NCBI GenBank assembly: GCA_035556215.1
Contig: DATMFI010000022.1
Coordinates: 1-55,445, forward strand
Source of the DNA: Palsa-892 sp035556215
GTDB taxonomy: Bacteria > Pseudomonadota > Alphaproteobacteria > Rhizobiales > Xanthobacteraceae
DNA: 55,445 nt
Direction of reading: 5' to 3'
The position numbers and the translations under genes were made by a program. Below are positions 52,150-55,445 of the stretch, one piece after another. How positions within the stretch are numbered: position 1 is the stretch's first letter; each line of letters begins with the position of its first letter. The notes beneath the pieces were generated by a model. It did not search any database. It was not told the DNA's origin and saw only the letters and a program-made list of their open reading frames with translations.

Positions 52150-52695
52150 CCGCAAAAGAATAATCTCGCTGTCGCCGTATTGCCGCCGCTCCATCTCCTG
52201 GAAACCTTCCGGCGTCTGGAACGCCGCCTTCACCGCCTCCTCGACGACGATGAGCGCGCCAGCAGCAAACCAGCCGCCGGCTCGCGCGCTGGCAACCGAT
52301 TTTTCCGCAAGCCCCTTGCCATAGGGCGGATCGCAGAACACGAGATCGAACGGCGCGAGCGCGCCGATCTCGCCCATCTTCGAGGCGTCGCGCCGGAAGA
52401 TTTTTGTGACGCCCGTAAGCGACAGCGCCTCGATATTGGCGCGGATCAGGCCGCGCGCCTCCGCGCCTTCATCGACGAACAGCGCGAACTTCGCGCCGCG
52501 CGAGAGCGCCTCGCACCCGAGCGCGCCGGTACCGGCGAAGAGGTCGAGCACGCGCGCATCGGTGATCGGATCGCCGTAAGCGTGAGCGAGGATGTTGAAG
52601 ATCGACTCGCGCAGCTTGTCCGACGTCGGCCGGATCGCCTGCGACGACGGGCTCTTCAGCGTGCGCCCGCGAAACTGTCCGCCGACGATGCGCAT
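52132..52695 (-). CDS. rsmD: 16S rRNA (guanine966-N2)-methyltransferase RsmD
   Basis: 187-residue SAM-dependent methyltransferase: 'MRIVGGQFRGRTLKSP', then 'RPTSDKLRESIFNIL', the SAM-binding LDLFAGTGALGCEALSRGA (about 50-68) and the catalytic FDLVFCDPPYGKG (about 117-129). This is the RsmD/YhhF signature set, which methylates G966 of 16S rRNA. It starts on the last base of the rluB-type stop, so it is coupled to that gene. Both act on rRNA. Confidence 0.95.
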   Translation of the reverse strand: MRIVGGQFRGRTLKSPSSQAIRPTSDKLRESIFNILAHAYGDPITDARVLDLFAGTGALGCEALSRGAKFALFVDEGAEARGLIRANIEALSLTGVTKIFRRDASKMGEIGALAPFDLVFCDPPYGKGLAEKSVASARAGGWFAAGALIVVEEAVKAAFQTPEGFQEMERRQYGDSEIILLRLAPAE

Positions 52696-53768
52696 CAGTC
52701 GCGCCGCCCGCGCGCATAGAATTTCTTGCGCGCCGTTTCCTTGCGGTCGCGCTCGCGGCGATGCTCGGGCTTGTGCTTGCCGCCTTTATGTTTTGCGTCT
52801 TTGTGTTTGCCGCCCATATGCCTGTCGTTATTGTGCCTGTCGCTATTGTGCCTGTCGTTCTTTAGCCTATCGTTCTTGGGCGGAAATTTTCCATGCCGGG
52901 CGCGCGCGGGCGTCTTCTTTCCTTCGAGCGATTTGCGGGCAGGGCGTTCGGGCATCTGCTCCGGCTCGCGCTCGCGAACCGGCGCGTCGAAATCCGCGCC
53001 CGATTGCCGGATGATTTTCTCGCCGAGCTGCTCGTGCAGCACGCGGCCCTTCACTTCCTCGACGGCGCCGGGCTTCAATTCGCCCAGCTGAAACGGCCCG
53101 TAGGAAACGCGGATCAGACGGTTCACCGTGAGGCCGAGCGCGCGCAGCACATTCCGGATCTCGCGGTTCTTACCCTCGCGCAGCGTCATCGTCATCCACG
53201 CATTCGCGCCCTGCGCGCGGTCGAGCGTTGCCCTGATCGGCCCGTATTCGACGCCATCGACGCGAATGCCCTTGTTGAGCTTGTCGAGCGCATCCTGTGT
53301 GATGCGGCCATTGGCGCGGACGCGATAGCGCCGCTGCCAGCCGGTCTCCGGCAATTCCAGAACGCGCTTGAGGCCGCCGTCATTGGTGAGCAGCAACAGG
53401 CCTTCGCTGTTGAGATCGAGCCGCCCGACCGAAACGACGCGCGGCAGGTGCGAGGGCAGCGCCGCGAACACCGTGGCGCGGTCGCGCTCGTCGCGGTTGG
53501 TCGTCACGAGCCCCCTGGGCTTGTGATAGAGAAAAAGCCGGGTGCGCTCGCGCACCGGCAGCGGCTTGCCGTCCACCACGATCTTGTCGCGCGGCGACAC
53601 GGTGAAAGCGGGGGAGGCGAGCGTCTCGCCGTTCACCGCGACGCGCCCTGCGAGAATCCACGTTTCCGCCTCGCGCCGCGAGCAAAGCCCGGCGCGCGCC
53701 ATCACTTTCGCGATGCGCTCTTGGGCAATGCGCTCTTTATTGTCGTTCTCGTTGGGCTTGCGGTTCAT
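52695..53768 (-). CDS. rluB: rRNA pseudouridine synthase (RluB/RsuA family)
   Basis: 357-residue synthase. It has an N-terminal S4 RNA-binding domain (about 15-65, 'RIAKVMARAGLCSRREAETWILAGRVAVNG'), the catalytic domain with 'GRLDLNSEGLLLLTNDG' (catalytic Asp), 'KGIRVDGVEYGPI' and 'EGKNREIRNVLRALGLTVNRLIRVSYGPFQLGELKPG'. About 100 C-terminal residues are basic and low in complexity, with NDRHN/SDRHN and GGKHK units. ATG 53768 is the first start in line with the S4 domain. It modifies 23S rRNA (RluB) or a related site; the exact position is not certain. Confidence 0.92.
   Translation of the reverse strand: MNRKPNENDNKERIAQERIAKVMARAGLCSRREAETWILAGRVAVNGETLASPAFTVSPRDKIVVDGKPLPVRERTRLFLYHKPRGLVTTNRDERDRATVFAALPSHLPRVVSVGRLDLNSEGLLLLTNDGGLKRVLELPETGWQRRYRVRANGRITQDALDKLNKGIRVDGVEYGPIRATLDRAQGANAWMTMTLREGKNREIRNVLRALGLTVNRLIRVSYGPFQLGELKPGAVEEVKGRVLHEQLGEKIIRQSGADFDAPVREREPEQMPERPARKSLEGKKTPARARHGKFPPKNDRLKNDRHNSDRHNNDRHMGGKHKDAKHKGGKHKPEHRRERDRKETARKKFYARGRRD
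52821..52880. repeat. Four 15-base tandem units in the rluB tail
   Basis: CCTGTCGTTATTGTG and three diverged copies (the last CCTATCGTTCTTGGG) are in tandem. In the reverse reading each encodes a five-residue Asn/Ser-Asp-Arg-His/Leu unit. It keeps frame, so copy number can vary without breaking the gene. Confidence 0.75.
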
Positions 53769-53827
53769 GCAGTGTCCGTGCGAAGCGCTAGACAACAAGG
53801 CTCTAGCACGAAGGGGTCGGGAAGCGA

Positions 53828-54274
53828 ATGCGCGAGCCGGGCTTTATGGACGAGGCGCTCGAGATTGCCGCCGCCGCGATGCGCGCGGGCGAGGTGCCGG
53901 TCGGCGCCGTCGTCGTGCGCAATGGCGAAATCGTCGCGCGCGCCGATAACCGCACGCTGCGCGACCGCGACCCGGCGGGACATGCAGAGATCATCGCGCT
54001 GCGCGAGGCGGCGAAGAAGCTCAACACCGAGCGGCTCACCGATTGCGATCTCTATGTCACGCTCGAGCCTTGCACCATGTGCGCGGCGGCGATTTCCTTC
54101 GCGCGCATCCGCCGTCTTTATTATGGGGCGTCCGATCCGAAGGGCGGCGCGGTCGAGTCCGGCGTGCGCTTTTTCGCGTCGCCGGCCTGCCATCACCGGC
54201 CGGAAGTCTATGGCGGTATTCAGGGAAGCCGTGCCGCGGAGCTGTTGCGCGCCTTTTTCGCCGCCAGGCGCTGA
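53828..54274 (+). CDS. tadA: tRNA-specific adenosine deaminase TadA
   Basis: 148-residue deaminase that converts A34 of tRNA-Arg(ACG) to inosine. Zinc motif HAEIIALREA (His and catalytic Glu, about 54-56) and PCTMCAAA (two Cys, about 84-87), plus 'NTERLTDCDLYVTLEPC' and 'YGASDPKGGAVESG'. Length is normal. The start ATG is taken at 53828; other starts inside would cut into the fold. It is divergent from the rluB-type gene. Confidence 0.95.
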   Translation: MREPGFMDEALEIAAAAMRAGEVPVGAVVVRNGEIVARADNRTLRDRDPAGHAEIIALREAAKKLNTERLTDCDLYVTLEPCTMCAAAISFARIRRLYYGASDPKGGAVESGVRFFASPACHHRPEVYGGIQGSRAAELLRAFFAARR

Positions 54275-54370
54275 GTGCCGCAGGTTGTGCGTTGCAGATT
54301 GTCAGCGGGTGGGCGCGCGCCTACGCTCCCCCTCCATAGGCTCAATCATTATACGCTCAAGGGGAATTGC

Positions 54371-54700
54371 ATGAAGAAATTCGTGATCGCCCTGATGCTT
54401 TTGTGGCCTTTCATCGCCGTTCAGCAAACCGCCGCCGCCGAGAAGATCGGCGCCGTCATCGGCGCCGGCATCACCTGCACCGGCAAACTTCCGGATAAAG
54501 TCAGCGCGCGCTTCATGCGTCAGGTCAAGCGCGCTTGCGAGAAGCGCGGAACCTGCACGATCCGCGCGACTTATATCAGCGGCGCGCGCAAACTCGCCCG
54601 TTACGGCTGCACCGATTTCTATGTCGTCGCGAAATGCGGTGCGGCGAACAAGGAATTCCGCTCCAAGGCGATCAAGGGCAAGTTGCGAATTACCTGCTGA
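54371..54700 (+). CDS. Small secreted cysteine-containing protein
   Basis: 109-residue exported protein with a signal peptide (about 1-23, MKKFVIALMLLWPFIAVQQT then AAAEK). The mature part has six cysteines: TCTGK, RACEKRGTC, GCTDF, AKCG and the C-terminal TC, likely forming disulfides. It is basic and small. No family recognised. AAGGGG precedes the ATG. It lies 96 bases after tadA with no link apparent. Confidence 0.75.
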   Translation: MKKFVIALMLLWPFIAVQQTAAAEKIGAVIGAGITCTGKLPDKVSARFMRQVKRACEKRGTCTIRATYISGARKLARYGCTDFYVVAKCGAANKEFRSKAIKGKLRITC

Positions 54701-54792
54701 GCGCTCGGCCGGGCCGGAACGAGGCGCGGCCATCGCCTCAATGCGGCTCGATTTGCTGGTATGATTTAACGCGCCAGCATGGAGGGTGAGCG

Positions 54793-55074
54793 ATGCCGAA
54801 GCCGATCGAACACGACAAGGTTCAGGATCTCATCCGTCAGGTGCGTGAGCAGTCCGATGCGCTCGCCGACAGGGGCGTTGATCCTCTCGCGCTCGAAGCG
54901 CATATCGAGAAGTTGGAAGCCGAAATGCAAAAGCCCGAGCCCGATCACGGCGCGGTATCGGATACGCTCGCCGCGCTCGAAACCACGGTCGGCGCGGCGG
55001 AAGAAGATCTGATGTCGAAGGGCGTGCTGCAGCTTCTCAACCAGATTCTCGGGACGGGTGTGCCGAACCCATAG
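54793..55074 (+). CDS. Small helical protein of unknown function
   Basis: 93-residue soluble, acidic protein. The residues about 5-75 are predicted helical with heptad-like spacing ('DKVQDLIRQVREQSDALADRG', 'ALEAHIEKLEAEMQ', 'VSDTLAALETTVGAAEEDL'), suggesting a coiled coil. The end 'LLNQILGTGVPNP' is more hydrophobic. GGAGGGTGAGCG precedes the ATG. I do not recognise the family; it may be a DUF4404-like small helical protein, but that is a guess. Confidence 0.7.
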   Translation: MPKPIEHDKVQDLIRQVREQSDALADRGVDPLALEAHIEKLEAEMQKPEPDHGAVSDTLAALETTVGAAEEDLMSKGVLQLLNQILGTGVPNP

Positions 55075-55218
55075 GCGCGGCTCCGTTTCTCATGGCCGGG
55101 CATGGCCCGCGAGGACGGACGTGAACGCCCTTGTGGCCGGTTCGCCCCGATAAATGAGCTTCGCATTTTCAGGCAGAATGCCCGCAACACGTGCGGGAGA
55201 CGAAATGGAACAAGAAGC

Positions 55219-55247
55219 TTGACATTTCCTGCTGATAGGACTATATT
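55219..55247 (+). promoter_or_regulatory. Strong sigma70-type promoter
   Basis: TTGACA (55219-55224) and TATATT (55242-55247) are separated by exactly 17 bases. It is the best housekeeping promoter match I noticed in the window, about 45 bases upstream of the next possible start. Confidence 0.7.
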
Positions 55248-55292
55248 CACTTGGTCTTTTCCCACGAGGGGCGTCTCCGGAGGCGTCTTGAG

Positions 55293-55445
55293 ATGCGGGA
55301 AGGAACGGTGGCTTTGCAGAGGTTCGCAGCCTTTGCATCGCGGCCCAAGCTGCGTGTTCCCGGCGAAGATGGCTCTTCGCCACGGACGCCGGTGACATTG
55401 TCCGAGGGCTCATCCGGGTCGTCGGCCGGTGTTGAGCGTCGAAAG
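55293..55445 (+). CDS. Open reading frame cut by the right edge (unknown)
   Basis: An open frame of at least 51 codons runs past the window end, starting at ATG 55293 (GGAGG 13 bases upstream) or GTG 55308 (AAGGAA upstream). The visible part is Ser/Gly/Pro/Arg-rich with no domain. It follows a strong promoter, so it may be the start of a real, well-expressed gene, or a leader region with a chance frame. Confidence 0.35.
   Translation, partial: MREGTVALQRFAAFASRPKLRVPGEDGSSPRTPVTLSEGSSGSSAGVERRK

Noticed and set aside
52821..52880. CRISPR-like array
   Set aside because: The units are 15 bases with no spacers, and they lie in frame within a coding region.

Overview
The window is GC-rich DNA from an alphaproteobacterium, most likely a member of the Hyphomicrobiales (Rhizobiales) near Bradyrhizobium/Xanthobacteraceae. 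The evidence is a complete FixL-FixJ-FixK oxygen-sensing cascade, a fixNOQP/fixIS-type cbb3 oxidase locus, a PcaF-type thiolase with an IclR regulator, many solute-binding transport systems, and intergenic palindromes of the 'GATCCCGAAAAGCGGGAACC' type that I associate with rhizobial genomes. No phage, transposase, integrase, CRISPR array or rRNA gene was seen. One tRNA gene is present, tRNA-Arg(TCG).

Region 1 (1-1.9 kb) holds exbD, a tonB-like gene and a single-PAS protein. Region 2 (1.9-18.2 kb) is an oxygen-limitation island. It holds a DUF6455-type cysteine protein, nnrS, a Ser/Thr kinase fused to a universal stress domain, an overlapping phosphoesterase, a 33-residue membrane peptide, an Acg-like nitroreductase, fixJ, fixL, fixK, an unknown 137-residue protein, ccoS/fixS, ccoI/fixI, a DUF2189 membrane protein, a 71-residue membrane protein, ccoP, ccoQ, ccoO, ccoN and a DUF6522-type protein. 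Four sites matching TTG(A/C)-N6-(T/G)CAA, the FixK2 box as I recall it, lie in the short gaps before nnrS/DUF6455, the peptide-phosphoesterase-kinase genes, the nitroreductase and ccoN. A 20-bp inverted repeat resembling a FixJ site lies between fixL and fixK. Read together, FixL would sense oxygen, FixJ would switch on fixK, and FixK would switch on the oxidase, the NO-related genes, the nitroreductase and a protein-phosphorylation module. fixG and fixH are absent from their usual place.

Region 3 (18.3-42.4 kb) is catabolic and transport DNA: an acyl-CoA synthetase with an enoyl-CoA hydratase; an enolase-superfamily dehydratase with a Bug-type binding protein; a Liv-type binding protein with an amidase; a LysR regulator divergent from a polysaccharide-deacetylase-family gene, which is followed by a small CxxC protein and a CobW GTPase; a nitrilase, GntR regulator and ketopantoate-reductase-like gene divergent from a cupin and a TauABC-like transporter; a full livJHMGF operon; a SLAC1/TehA-like channel; and a secreted TIGR02594-type protein. 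Palindromic operator candidates lie in the divergent promoter gaps.

Region 4 (42.4-55.4 kb) is more core-like: tRNA-Arg, an IclR regulator and pcaF, a class I glutamine amidotransferase, glpD, glpK, pgi, mutL, rsmD, an rluB-type gene, tadA, two small unknown genes, and a strong sigma70-type promoter in front of an open reading frame that runs off the right edge.
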